A program made the position numbers and the translations under genes. From the NCBI GenBank assembly GCA_964023205.1, contig OZ026835.1, positions 20,659,817 through 20,723,816 of the forward strand: a stretch of 64,000 bases of DNA, given 5' to 3'. The DNA comes from Lutraria lutraria. Lineage: Eukaryota; Mollusca; Bivalvia; Venerida; Mactridae. Under the pieces are notes generated by a model that saw nothing but the letters and a program-made list of their open reading frames with translations, was not told where the DNA came from and searched no databases. Below, one piece after another: positions 1-15,000 of the stretch (positions within the stretch are counted from its first letter, which is position 1; the number at the start of each line of letters is the position of its first letter).

Positions 1-3000
1 AACCTGCAGTCAAACTCTGGGTCAACCACACTTACTGTTAGTGCATGGAAAATGCTAGTTGACAATATATGCTACAACTTGAATCCACATACCTTGGAAA
101 AGTTCTTGTTTTTGTCAAAAGAAGCTCTTGGTGAAACAAAGTACAATGAATTAGTTATAAGCAAGAATATAAGGGATTACTTTAGTGCACTTGAAGATAA
201 ATTTGGTGAAGATGAAGCTGTTGAACATATTGAATGCATTTTAAATTCTTACAGTGTTTGTGGTGAGAATGGTATGTATTAAGTTATGTATTTACAGGTA
301 CAAGTAAACTATAACCAAGTTGAATGTTTACTAAACATCATCTAATTTGTTTATAAAAAACAATTGCTGATTGGGTATGTAGGACCTAGGTGTGTCGCAA
401 TATATCACAATATAATACTACAATTGTCTGATAGCCTGGTTACAAGTCCAGCGTACTAACCACTACACCATATAGCTGCGACAGAGCCCCATTAGATTAT
501 AGTAGTGTTAGTAGTAGTGTGTCGTGGTTTTTTTTGCTATGAAAGTGACACTGATAGTTTTCCTGGAAAGTAAGCTAATTTTTCCTGCAAATATGTATTT
601 TTATGTTATTTCCCCCCCTTTTACGACAGCCCAGCGTCTGCCTTTTCCTAAAAAAACATGTAATATAAATTTACTTCTTGTTAATCTAGGTCAAACAGAT
701 TACAAAAAAGAAATAAAGGACTACAGAAAAAACAGATGCAAAGAAAGGTTAAAACTGTTTTGTTCGTAAAATATTTACTGTGGAATCATTAATTTTCGTT
801 GGGGATTTAATTTCGTGGATTTCGTGGGTCAACTCATCCACGAAATCTAATCCCCACGAATTCAAATGCGAAGATAAGGCATTTCTTTTCAAAAATCAAA
901 ATCCACAAATTTATGTCCCCAAGAAATAGCCATTTTAGTAAAAAAACACGAAAATTGAACCCAACGAAAATTAATGATTCCACAGTATTTAGGAATGAAA
1001 TTAATCTTGATTCCTTTATGATAGGGAACTGGTCTTCCATTGTCTTCCCATAGCTATAAATGTAATATATTTTACTTATTATACCATTTATGAATATAGG
1101 TAATTAAATTCTTCAGAAAGAAGTATTTATTGCATTTGTAATATTATAGACACTCAATTTTTACACCTTTTTTGTTACAGGAAAACTAGTGCTTGATGAC
1201 CAAGACTGTATGACAGGAGATATATGTATGCATAAACTTTTACATGGTGTAAGGTTACATTATCAAGACATATTCTTTATATATTCAATGGATGTGATTG
1301 TATGTTACCATGACAACTAGAGGCAGTATTCAGTCGTCAAATTCCAGTTTTAGTGACCCACTTACTGTTCATCCATGGAAAGTACTTGTTGAAAATATCT
1401 GCAGCAATTTGGATAAAAATATCTATGAGAAATTCTTATTTTTCTCAAAAGAAGTTTTAGGAGAGAAGAAGTATGACAAACTATTGGCGAGTGATAGCTA
1501 TGTTAATTACTTCAGCTCATTGGAAGATGCATGTGGGAAAGATGGAGCTGTAGATCATATTGATCATATTGTGACAATAGAAAAACTACATGGTGACCAG
1601 GGTAGGTGATTCTTTGTATAAATATAATCAATATGCGATGTTGCTTCAAGAGCATGTTTGACACACTTTTTTGGCCTTTTGGAAGTAACACTGAATGTAT
1701 GTACTGGTAAACAGTTGCATGTATAAAAGATGGCTAGAATGAACATGTGTTGTGTTTATCAAAAAACTGTAAGACTAGCTGTCAAAATAATTTAACAATA
1801 TATTTTTTTTAAATGATATGTAGGTGAGACTAATTACAGTGATGAAATCAAGAGGTACAGAGAGGAGAAGTTATGTTATTTAGAAGAGTGTGCTAAAAAA
1901 GGGCTAACTATTGATCCTGATTTTGTTGGAAGAGAAATGATGGTCGAAGAAATACTTGGTTACCTTAGGGAAAATTATAAAGGTACATTAGCTTGCTGGT
2001 GTTTGCTTGTATGTCAGTGAAATCGAAATACTGTATGTATTGGCTGTCTTTTTAAAAAGTAGACTTTCTCCCATGCCGAAATCAGTCGCATTTGGATTCT
2101 TTTGGACACCTGGTAGTATTCTTTGTTTCTTCCATTATCAGCTTGAGAAGAAATGTTTACCAGTCCTGTGAAGAATTATGAGACATAAAATAAAAGTTCT
2201 TGGTTTCCATTAACCTGACTGATCCTCTTTAATTTTCTTCTGCCAACAATAAACTTCTTTTTTTGGTTTCAGTATAGAAATTTCTGGCCGACATTTTCAT
2301 GTGAACTATATCTACAAAGTTTATGGTGAAAAAAAGTTTTGCTGAACTTCTTACTCTATATTCATTTTGGAATCTTAATGGTCCAGAAACATGGTATTAT
2401 TTTGTTTGCCTGATATTGAAATTGCATTACATTGACATTTGTTTGATTGTATTACAGGTGTGGCTATATGTGGTATGGGTGGTGTTGGTAAAACAGCCCT
2501 TGCTGGTCAGATCTGTTACAGAATGAAGTTTTGTGAAACAAGATGGATTATTATTCCCACCATCCAAAGGTTGTCTATCTCTTTATGCGCTGTCATAGAC
2601 CTCTTTTTTAAGTATTATTGACAGGTTTCTTTAGTAACTAATGATTACTTATGTTTACTTTTAGTGAATGTGAAATTTGTGATAAGAAAATTAAACAATA
2701 GTACAACCTGTCCAGAACTATCCTCTCTTGAGCAACACCCTCACTGCAACAAAAACATAATTTTTTCCCACTGCACAATCTAATTATTCATTTAACTTCT
2801 CTAGAGCAACAACCTATCAACAACAACATAATTTTGCTAGGGTGTTGCTTTGGAGAGGTTGCACTGTATTCAATTCTGATTACTATCTAGTGTTGAAGTA
2901 CACTGACTGTATTCAATTCTGATTAAACTCTCTAGTGTTGAAGTATACTGAGTTTGACAATATATTGTGGAAATTAATTATCTTTGCATTGTTGTTACTT

Positions 3001-6000
3001 CCCTGATTTATACACAAGATTCATATAATTATATGAAATAATTTCCTCTTGTTTTTTATTTTAATGTGCACTAGAACACAATTCCTGAGGACCCAAATAA
3101 TTACAGTAAAACCTCGATTATCCGAACACCGATTATCCGAATACCCGGTATTATCCGAATAAAATCTACGGTCCCGATTACGTCTCTATATATTTCAAGT
3201 ACAACGAACCCCGGTTATACGAATCGGATTTTACGAATACCTGGTGTAATCCGAATGCATTATTTGGTCCCTAAAGTTATGAATGCGCGTATTTTCACAC
3301 CTATTATTCGAAGTCGTCAATTTAACAATGGCCGATTGAGAATCAAATGTCATGTGACAAACAATTAATGTGTCACATCAATTCATACACGAAGAGTGTC
3401 AACAGTTTAATTATTGTTAAGTTGACCATATTGTTTGTTACGCTTTTATACCAATCGCGACGAATATTACACTATGATCTCGGGTATAATAAGTTAATAT
3501 GCGTACGTACCTGCATGGTGATCTGTATGAACTTATTTGCATTTCAGCGTCAATAAAAATTTAAAAACAGATTCGAACACAGTTAAACAAAGCTAACTAG
3601 AATATGATGATTTAGTGAAAAAATGTACCAAGCCTAAAAACATTACGTCTTCGATTCTTTAATTGTCTTAGAATGTTACGATAGCGATGCCTAGTCGATC
3701 GTTAGTAAGTGAAGTGAGAATGACATATTATTGTGTCGGATTGTGTTCTGCATAATCCATAAATGCGCGGGTATTTATTTAACAAGAATTATTGTTTCAT
3801 TGGTTAACTCATATACATTCATAAAACAATGATAAATAATAAGTGTTTGTTGTACATTTTATTTTATTCTTATTATCACTCAAATAAATAACGTCATGTT
3901 TACATACGAGAGTTAACTCCCTTGCAATATACGGACAGTACGGAATTTATCGTTTCCAACCAATACATTATACTGAAATGGATTATTCGAAACCATGGAT
4001 TATCCGAATGATTTTTCAGGTCCCAATGACATTCTAATAATCGGGGGTTTACTGTACTTTCATTATATCTATATTTGACTGTATCCTTATCAATGAAGTA
4101 AATAGTAGCATACTTTGGGAAAATAAATATTTCACTGTATTCAATTGTTCACTGAATACAACAGGGTTGCCACATAACTTGAAAAGATAGAGAAAAATTT
4201 GTTTGTTTCAGGATCAGCAAATTACCTAGGAAATTTTAGTTTTGGTCAGTAAAAACACAATTTTGGAAGTCATGGAAAAATCAGATTTTTGGTCAATGTT
4301 TATAATTTTCAGTGCTATGGCAGTCTTCAAGCAGTATTTATCGGTTTTTGAAATTTATTACATTTGGATGTAACTGAGTGTAGAAATGATTTCAAGTTGT
4401 CTTAGATTCTGATCAATATGTTGGTTATATATGAAAGATAATGAAAATTGAGTATGGGTGGATTGGATGGCTGTAAGGGAAACGGAAGCCAAAACATTAG
4501 GTGGTATTGTTCAGTGAAAAATACGATTTTGTCAGGGAAAAGTCAGGGAATTTCATTTTTTCAACTATTAAAGTGGCAACCCTGTCCAAGTTCACTATAA
4601 ATGTGTTTTACTGTATATTAATGTAAAATGTGTACTTTTTTCAGAGAGATTGACAATCCAGATGATTTTTTACTTGACTTAGTGTCATCTCTTGGCTCTG
4701 AGTTGAATATAGATGATAATGTGTTCAGTACCAATACAATGAATCTCAAGTATCAGCTTCAGTCACTGTTTGATATGATTCTAAACAACCGTAAAAGTGA
4801 GACATTTAACCTCTCTGATTGTTGTTACATAATTAATATTTTATAAAAGCGATCCTGTAGTTGGTATGTTGGATTTATAACCTGGCAATTTGGGTTCGAT
4901 TCCTGGTTACATGTACACCTCCATGAAAATTTGACAAAAATATGGATTTTCCTTCATATGTGGAGAAGTTGCCAGTTCCTTGTTGATGAGTACATTAGTT
5001 CTGGTTTGAATACAGTCCAGGAAAATCTGTCAAGTGAATCGGCCACTTTGGTATAATTGAAATGTTCTTGAAAAACGTTAAACCAAAATAAATAAATATA
5101 ATATTGAGGCAATATGGTACATGGGATTAGTGAAAATGTTCACATTTTGATAAAGGTGTCAAACTTGACACACTCATAGTTGAAGCATTTCAATTAATTT
5201 TGACCATGAACCCACCTTGAATTTTTCAGAATAGCTCAAGAATTATAGAAAATTAGTCTGTGATATGGATTACGGTACCATGAAATGAAATATTTAGCCG
5301 AGTTCAGATTTTCCCTTGTCTTATAATTCAGTGGATTCTACTTTTATGGGCCAAAATCAAAGTGAGAAATGGTTTTATCCATGAAACTGTACAGTCTGGA
5401 TAACAAATATATAAGTTAAAAACTTTATTAGAATACATACTTCTTGATCTTTCAAACATTTTAGTAATTTGAATGATGTTGGATATTTTGTTTTGACAGA
5501 TATTTTATTCCTTGTTGATAATATTGATGATATGGTTTGTACTGAAGATAGGAAACAAGATTTCAGTCAGCTGATGAGAGAAATACTTAACATGATATCA
5601 TCTAATCCTGGTGTATGTATTCTTCAGTTTATACATGCTCAGAGTAGTGTTAATGCAGTTATATTGTTTCAATGTATGAGACTTTTTTTAATATGGTGGA
5701 TTCTTTTTTTATTTACTATATTTTTTTATTATTGTTTATGGAGTAAATCATTCGAAATCAATAGTTTTTACAAAATGCTTATAAATTGTTATGCCAATGG
5801 TACCATGGCGCTATCAGAAAATTGTTCTGTTGTTTGTTATAAAGTATCAAATACATATGTTCTGTTTCCTTGCCTGATCATTAGTTGTCGATGCGCTGTA
5901 TAATAGCATTAAACAAACTTAAATCTTGCCTATTATTAAGTAATCACGTAATAATAAATTATATTCATGAGATTTAAATGGCAGGGTGTCTTAGGCATGT

Positions 6001-9000
6001 AATGAATGAAATTCATCTATCTCATATGTATTATTTCTTTCCAGGTCAAGTTCTTAATTACTAGCAGGGTAAAAATGTCCAAACCCACAGAACACTCTAA
6101 AGACAAAGTTCATCTATTTGATAAGTGTATGATTGAATTAGAGTTGAAACCATTTACTGAAGCAGAGTCAGCTAGAATGTTAAGAAGACTCAGTCATTCT
6201 ACAGAGGAGGTAAGGACATACTTAAGAATATTTTGTGGTAACCGTAGCACTGCCATATATGGTCCTTACCCACTTTTTCTGCCTCTTGGGTACTTAAGTT
6301 TCCAATAAAAAAATGCATTCTGACATGCATTTTAGGTTAGATTAAAATAAATTGTAAGAATGTTATTTCCTACCTGCCGACCTGAAAATTCTCAGGGTAC
6401 AGTTATTGCAAAAAAATGGGCAAAGGGGGTTACTGGCTTAGTTAAGTGATATATTCATGCTTATTATTATGTTTGGTTAAATGATAAGTTAAAAAATCTG
6501 TTCAAAATTTATCTACTTCTACTTTTAGACGTTACCTGACACCGCATGTGATCAAATATCTTCCCTTTGTGACGGAGTTCCCTTAGCTATTAGGATTGTA
6601 GCTAGTCAAATAAAAGATGGTGTCCCTGTTGAAAGATTGATTGGGTATATGCAATACCAACCCCAATCAGCTTGTCTGAACAACATTGTAACACAAACAT
6701 TAGAGAAGATTGACAAGACTGCCGACTGGAAAACTCTTCTTGTACGTCTTACAGTATTTGAGACGGCAGCATTTGACATAAAAGCTTGCACGGCTGTGTG
6801 TAAACAGAAACAACATCCTGAAAGAGAGACTTTCGGTTATTCGTATGTTGACAGGAGTGAACAAGATAGAAGATGGTATCAGTTGGCAAAACTCAAGTCT
6901 TACTTCTTGCTTGAAATTGATCATATGGTTGTATTCAGAAAACATCATAACCATACTAAAGAAACATACTCGCTGCATCCTATTATACATGATTACTTGA
7001 AATCCATGTACAAAATGGACAAAGTGCTGAATCAGGAAAGAGAGATGGCAAAAGAAAATTTCCTAGGCTACTTTTGTAAGTTAATGGTACATCGTGGTGA
7101 AAAATGTGATAAATCTGTTGGAGATGTTAGACAATTTGTTGAAAATTCAAAAGTTCACATAAAAAACTGGTTTAATACGATACGCAAAGAGAAGCTATCT
7201 CTTAGTGTGTACTTGAATGAGGACAGACATGCAAAGCCCTATCTGGTAACTTGTAGTTGTATAATGAAAATTGCTAAACTCGTTCTTAATCATCGCGAGA
7301 AAACTTTATTTGCTACCGTCCAGGCCGGCATCTCAAAGTCTGAAAAACATCTGTTTTCTTACATGTTCTGGAAGTGTGTTGAAGTAGAATGCAAGATATT
7401 TGATAGTCGATTACAACTGGCTGAAGAGGCTCTGGATCAGCTGACTACAGAATTAGGCATAGTAAGTAATGAAACTCGATGTGCCTTCATAGAGGATTGG
7501 AAACTCACCCCGGAAGATGAAATGCCTATATGGGGAAAGTTTTACTACACAAAATCTTTGCTTTATCACAGAAAATGTCAAACTGAGCACAAGACGGCAT
7601 TGTTAGATAGAGCTATGGAGATAGTAACTATCGCTGATGAGATATATTCTAGGAAAGACCACCAAGGTGGCCCAAAAATAGCAAAAAGTGTTGCTAAGTG
7701 TTTTCTGTTAGATCGAGCTAATGTAAAGAATCTGCGAGGTTGTATTTATTTCCTTCAGAATAAACTTGATGAAGCTAAGAAATTACATCAGTCAGCTTTT
7801 CACATGGTTCAGAAATACAATGCTTATCATTCAAGTTTATTGGAGTATCAATGTAATGTTGCTTCCTGCGATCATCAGTTGGGTCTGAAATCTATAATAC
7901 CTGAAGAAAGAAACAGACTACTTGATGAAGCTCTAGGAAAATACTCGAGTCTTGTGGGTATGAATAAAAGACTGTTACAGGGTATGAGCCTTAGCCAAGC
8001 GGGGATATTACGGAATAGGGCTGATATATACTATCTTCAATCACGTTTGGATAAAGCTCTGACTGATGGTAAATGTGTATTGGATATTATTAAGAAACAT
8101 TACACGCCACCTCATGTTGACCTCACATTAGCAATGGAGAGAGTCGCTCATTATCATCTGAAGATTGGTAAACAAAAGCAGAAGAACTTGGATGGTGAGT
8201 GATAATTAGTCTCTGTCTTGTTAGGCATACTTACAAACCTTGGTACTACATGCTAGACCCAACCATGGTCCATCACATTAATCTCTTTCAAATAAGGTCA
8301 AAGTTTTCAGGTTTTTCCCTGAAATTCAGACTTTTTAAGGTCATGAAAGGTCATTATTCCAAGTCAGTGTGGGGGATGGTACCCCTTATCTGATTTCCAA
8401 CTTTTACCTCTGAATGAGTCGTGTTATAAAAGTGATGTCAATGAGATTTGATTCTATCAGTGATAGCATGTGTGTTTGTAAGAAAACAATCATGATGACC
8501 ATTGACTCCTTTTCTTCTAGGGAGGAGGAAAATCTATATGCTGACCGAAAAATAAAGTTTGTCGTTTTGAACATAAAAAACTTTATAAATCAATTTCTAT
8601 GTTTAGAGTTAAAATTATTGATATATACTATAATAAATATATCTTATTCTTTCCTAAATGGTCTATTAGTTGACTTAGCTCTTGTTTTATTATAGAAAAT
8701 GGTCAGAGACACCTTGAAGCTGCTGTTGATTACTATGATAAAGTGTTGATGTATATCACAAAGGGAGGATTACCTGTTGAACATTGTGGTGGGAGGACGT
8801 TCCGTATAACAAGAGGTATTTTATTAAACTGTCAAAGCTGCATATTTTCATAGTCAATGCTTTCATTTATTTTTAATTCCATGAGATTTGATTTCGATAA
8901 TATTTGTTGTATACTCACTGGTCGTAAAATGTAAGGATGCGCTACATCATATTGTACAAACATGCAGAATGGAACATCCCATAACAGTAAAATAAACGAA

Positions 9001-12000
9001 AATAATTGATTGGTACTAAGTTAAAAATAATCGCATTCAGGGACCATGTAATTATTCAGCTTTGACAGTTTTATAAAATCGCACTGTAATTGCATTTTAA
9101 TACTTTTTAATCAGTTATTACTTAGATTCTATATGTTAAAATATGCGCTGCCTTTTTATAGGACATTATTAAGTACTGCTAATACTTAAGGTGTCAGTCA
9201 TTCACACTAAAGGGATATTTGTTTACGGTAGCACTTTGCATAATAACCAAGTTAAAATCAATATACATTCAAATCTGTGTAAGTGGCCACCTCAGATTAA
9301 AAGCCACCCTGTGAAGAAAAAACATTCTTTTAAAAACCATCATTGATCATCTTGAACAGAATGACCTCCGAATAAATACCACATGTCTGTTAAGGCCATA
9401 TTATGTCTTTCTCAAGGTGGTCTTTGTTCGCAGGTTTTACTGTAATTGTTCCTGTGCATAGTAGTCGCTTTACAGAACATTTTGTTGGAATAGTTTTGGA
9501 TAAAATCATATTTTGAGTGTTATGAAAACTTTATGCCCAATTTTCTTTTCAGACAATCATGAAAAAGCTTTGAAGCTGCTGAAATACAGTAGAAAATTAA
9601 TGAATGAAAGGATGAGCAAATATCAGGTAATAATAAGGCCTTAATTAATAAATTATATGTTTACCCTTACATTACCCAAGTTTGAAATTTTGGGTTAGTA
9701 GGTCATCTTGAACCAAGACTGATTAAAAAACATACTCTTGAAATCAGATTTTTTTTCATTTATCACAACTTATATGGTAATAGTTAGATGCAGATAGCAT
9801 AATTTTTAATTCAGTTTCACTTTATTCACAAAATCGGCAATTACATGCCTAAGGTGAAATTTATATTAACAAAACATATATATAAATATGTACATATATA
9901 TACACAGAACAGTGCAAATATAGCATTTCATAATTGCGCCACATGGCATAATAATGATTATATATACATGTCACAATACAAACAAAGGAAACGTAATTGG
10001 TATACTGTTGAGCTCATGATAAATTAAATTAAACATACAACACATAACTTAAAATATATATAGCACATTGTAGGATACACAGTCAAATCAAACAATAAAC
10101 AAAGCTTATAAACATCCTAACAGTAAAGATAAATACTTTGATAAAATGTTCACTACAAATTTCACAAATACAGTCTAACCTGGCCTTACGGTCACCTGGA
10201 ATCAGCGGTCACCTTTTTACGGCCAGTTTCATTCCCCCCAACGAAATTCATTCTATATTTACCATGGATTAAACGGTCACCTGGCAAACGCGGCCAACGG
10301 CCAGTTAAATTCATCCCAAATACCATATATTATTCGCATTAAACGGTCACCGGCCAGCGGCCAATTAATTTCATCCAAAATACCCTATTTAATCCGCATT
10401 AAAAGGTCACCAGCCAAGCGCGAAATTCCAATATAAACATCGCTGAAATACACATTATGTCACAAAAAAAACCGCTAAATTTAGATAACCTTTGACCCAC
10501 AATTTAGCGGAGATTAACGGCACACTACGCCATATATCGGCATCCAATCAGATACGATGTTTCGTCTATGCAACACACGACGTGTTGACCATAGTTCTAT
10601 TTAATTAGGTCGGTGTTTTGATGCAAGTAAGGTGCAAATTATGCTGTAATTATCAAAAAGGTGAGGTGTTGAGAAGTTTGTCGTCAATGAAATTAAATCT
10701 AAGGCACTTCAACAAAAGAAAATAACTCCTATTGTTGTAATCAATGAATTAAGGGACATTATAACTTGAGATGATTGTAAACCGAAATGGAAATTCAACA
10801 TGCAAATACTCATCACTAATTAAATCAATAGCAGTTGTTCAGAAACAAATAATTGACAAATATGTTTTCACTCAAATACACGTCACAGTTGTTTTAAATC
10901 TACCAGATGACCAAACGACTTTCCAAAAATCTACTTTCGCTTTGTCTATGTTAAAGGATAAGGTCGAAACATCGCCGAATAAAAAACTAATTATAATAAT
11001 AATGAATAAACGCCCGCTCTACGGTCCGATTGTCTGGTATTAAAAAGTAGGGAGACGTATGTACGTATCTTACGGAAAATGTAGGGGAAAATACTGTCGT
11101 CTGCCTTATTTTTGGATTGGTTGGTAACTAAAATAAATAGTACATGTAATACATAAATTCCTTTTGTATTTTTCTGTACTAAATGTTGATATATGTTCTG
11201 ATTATCATATTTACTGGGTAATCATAGTGTATAGCACTACATCTGTATTAATAAAACAAAGATTAGTGAAAAATGGTACTGATATTCTACACCTGTGTTA
11301 AGTGGTCACCTGCCTTAAGCAGTCAATTCGGTCATTTCCCTTGACTGGCTGCTTAAGACAGGTTGGACTGTATTAAAGAACAGATTAAAGGGGTAACAGG
11401 ACTATATAAACCACTAGATGGCGCTGGGGCGGGTTTTTGTAAAAAATTTTGCATGTTTCATATCAGAGAGCCCTTTTTTGAATTTTTGAATAAACTACAG
11501 AAAAATATTCTTTGAAAATTCTCACATTGGTAAATTATTCCATGTCAAAACATTTCATCCAAAAATCTTAGTGATATATCAATTTTTAAGTGTTACTTTG
11601 AGAAAAAGTTAAAACCTGTCTAACAGAAAATTTGAATTTCCTGGGAGGTGTGGCTACTTGCAGATAAACTCACTGTTTGTAAACAGAGGCACATGGTAAG
11701 GTTGAGCAGCCGATGCTTTCTATATAACAGAAGTACTTTACTAACCAGTGGTCAGTTGATGACTCACCCATTCTTGTGCTATTTTAAACAACAGAGAGTT
11801 TAATTGACAGGTAGTATTAGGCATATCAGTTTACATAGCCCAACCCACAAATACTCGCTGGTATACCAGCGAGAGTTGCCCCTTTAAGCTACCTTAGCTA
11901 ATTAAGTTGCTAAGGATTATCTACATACTCACAGGTATACGTATATAATAAATTATTGCATATCTATAAAAAGGTAAACATTAAGAAAATTTAAGAAAAT

Positions 12001-15000
12001 GCAAATATGATTATTTAATCTTTTAAGGAATCTTTACGTAACGTAAATGCTTTTTTAGCTCACCTGATTCATCAGGTGAGCTTTTAGGATCGGTGAATGT
12101 CCGTCGTCCGTCCACAATTAGTTTGTTTACACTCTAGCAACCGCAACTCTTTACGAATCTTGATTAAACTTGCTCACAATGTATATGGCCACAATGTCTC
12201 AGCTAAGTTCGATTATGGGCAAAATCTGATAATAACTTCTAGAGTTATGGGCCCTTGAATTACAAAATTTGCTATATTTAGCTTGTTTACACTCTAGCGC
12301 CTTCATTTATTAATCCTGATCATATTTTCAGTAAATGTGTATAACCAAAAGATCTTGGACAAGTTCGATTATGGGCAATATCGGACCAGAACTTCAAGAG
12401 TTATGGGCCCTTGACTTAGAAAATTTACTATATTTGAGTTTGTTTACACTCTAGCACATTCATTTATTCACCAATCCTAATCATATTTTCAGTAAATGTG
12501 TATAACCAAGAGATCTTGGACAAGTTTGATTATGGGCTGAATCCAACCAGAACTTCAAGAGTTATGGGCCCTTGACTTAGAAAATTTGCTATATTTTAGC
12601 TTGTTTACACTCTAGCACCTACATTTATTCACGGATCCTAATAATATTTTCAGTAAATGTGTATAACCAAAAGATCTTGGCCAAGTTCGATTATGGGCAA
12701 TATCGGACCAGAACTTCAAGAGTTATGGGCCCTTGACTTAGAAAATTTACTATATTTGAGTTTGTTTACACTCTAGCACCTTCATTTATTCACCAATCCT
12801 AATCATATTTTCAGTAAATGTGTATAACCAAGAGATCTTGGACAAGTTCGATTATGGGCGTAATCCGACCAGAACTTCAAGAGTTATGGGCCCTTGACTT
12901 AGAAAATTTGCTATATTTTAGCTTGTTTACACTCTAGCACCTACATTTATTCACCGATCCTAATAATATTTTCAGTAAATGTGTATAACCAAAAGATCTT
13001 GGACAAGATCGATTATGGACGGAATCGGACCCAAATTTCAAGAGTTATGGGCCCTTGATTTTGAAAATTTGCTATATTTTAGCTTGTTTACACACTAGCG
13101 CCTTCATTTATACACTGATCCTAATAATATTTTCAGTAAATGACCAAAAGATCTCGAACAAGTTTGATTATGGGCGGAATCGGACCACATCTTCAAGAGT
13201 TATGGGCCCTTGACTTAGCAAATTTGCTATATTTTAGCTTGTTTACACTCTAGCGCCTTCATTTATTCACCGATCTTAGTCATATTTACAATGGATGTGT
13301 ATGACCTTATGGTTTTGATCATATTAAGTTATGGGTGGAATTGGACCACAACTTCAAGAGTTATGGACCCTTGGATTAGAAAATTTGCTACGTTTTAGCT
13401 TGTTTAACAGTATTATACCTTCATTGTTGGTTTTGATCTCAAAATCTACGTAAAAATGAGTTTTACGAGATGGAAACTATATTACCTGGTCATTGATTAT
13501 TGGCCTTGGTTCTCAGGTGAGCGATAAATGGCCAATGTGGCCCTCTTGTTTAAAAATATAGCAGTTTTTGAATTTTTTATTATAACGTTTTTCTTATTCG
13601 CAGACATGATATAATTAAATTTAGAGATAGTAGGCCACAATGTATTCTTAAAGGAATTTCTCAGACTATTATATTTAGTACAGCACATCAAAAAGTGATA
13701 TTCAGATTCAATTTGATTAAGAGAGCACATTTTACAGATTCTATTTTCTTTTGGAATATTTCTATTTCTACAAGTTTCAATTTCAAGATTGTGAGAACTA
13801 AGTCTAAAATTAACTAATATGCTGATGAGGTTTTCGTTATCTAAAGCATTAATATAGCTGGAACAAACAAATTCAGTTTTATAATTACAGAAGTATTTTA
13901 ATCTTGACATGCTAGTTACAGTTGTATGCCATTCTTGAATAAATTGGTCACGTATTCGTGATTTAAGTAAGGGAAAATAATTCATAGATTGGTCCAAATT
14001 AGTTCTGATAAAAGAAAATCCTAAATTGTCTTTAATTCTGTTGATAGCTTTATAGCCCAACAGTTCGGAACATTGTTTGACAATTGTGAAATATAAACCT
14101 CATGCATAGGTGAATGGGTTGTTTTCATAATTTTAATCCAAAAATTCACTGCTCTTTCTTTGGCTAGTATAAAATGTGTGGATACCTAAAAATGTATATT
14201 AAAAAAATATAACTATTTTGTGGTCCCTGTAGTGATTTATTTCTAGAATTTAATGTTAAAAAAAGTTAGGGGTTGCAGCATTTGTTTAAGTCAGTTGTGT
14301 TAGGGCAACATTAGTATTTTATACTTTTGCCCAAGTACTATGTTTGCTGTATAGAGATTTAAGCCCAATGCTGCATCGCAATATACCGGTACATTGTTGC
14401 ATAGATCACTACATGTTTCATTTTATTTCAGTAGAATTTACATGTAGCAAAGTATAGTATTTTGTAAGATTTTTTATTATGAAGTGCAATTATGACACAT
14501 GCACCATAGCCTAAGATACAAATATTGGCATTACCAGTAAAAAGGAAGTAATGATTAATTTTCTGATGTTTAAATGAATCTTCATGCTGACAATTGGAAG
14601 ATTTTACATATTTGCCTAATTATGTGAATTATTTAGTTTTCCAGGATGTCATATCAAATGTTCAGTCACCGTAAGATCATGCATCCTGGAATCCTTAATT
14701 ACTACTATGTAAATAAAAAAAGTTGACTCTTAAGACTAATCACTAGACCTCTGCTTTACAGAACTTTCATGATGGCAAGTATAATAGGAACATACAACAA
14801 AGCCTGCTTCATGATCAAGACTTCATTTCTGAAGAGTTCCTTCGTGAATGTAGAGAAAGTGGGAAAACATTCATACCTGAAAGGATTGACTCTGACACTG
14901 ACTCTGACAGTGACAGTGATGATACTGAATCTGAAACTGAATCAAGTAGTGAAACTACATCTAGTGACTCCAGTGAATCAATGGTCATTGAGAATCCAGA

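Noticed and set aside
1298..1333. Start codon at 1310 as gene start of the NLR-like gene
   Set aside because: The upstream homologous exon and matching phases make an internal exon more likely; an alternative promoter here cannot be excluded.
3347..3556. 69-codon ORF inside the pogo-like element
   Set aside because: No similarity to pogo transposase; composition matches non-coding flanks.
10771..11043. 90-codon ORF in the 1.2 kb TA element as transposase
   Set aside because: No DDE motifs or helix-turn-helix pattern visible and far too short.
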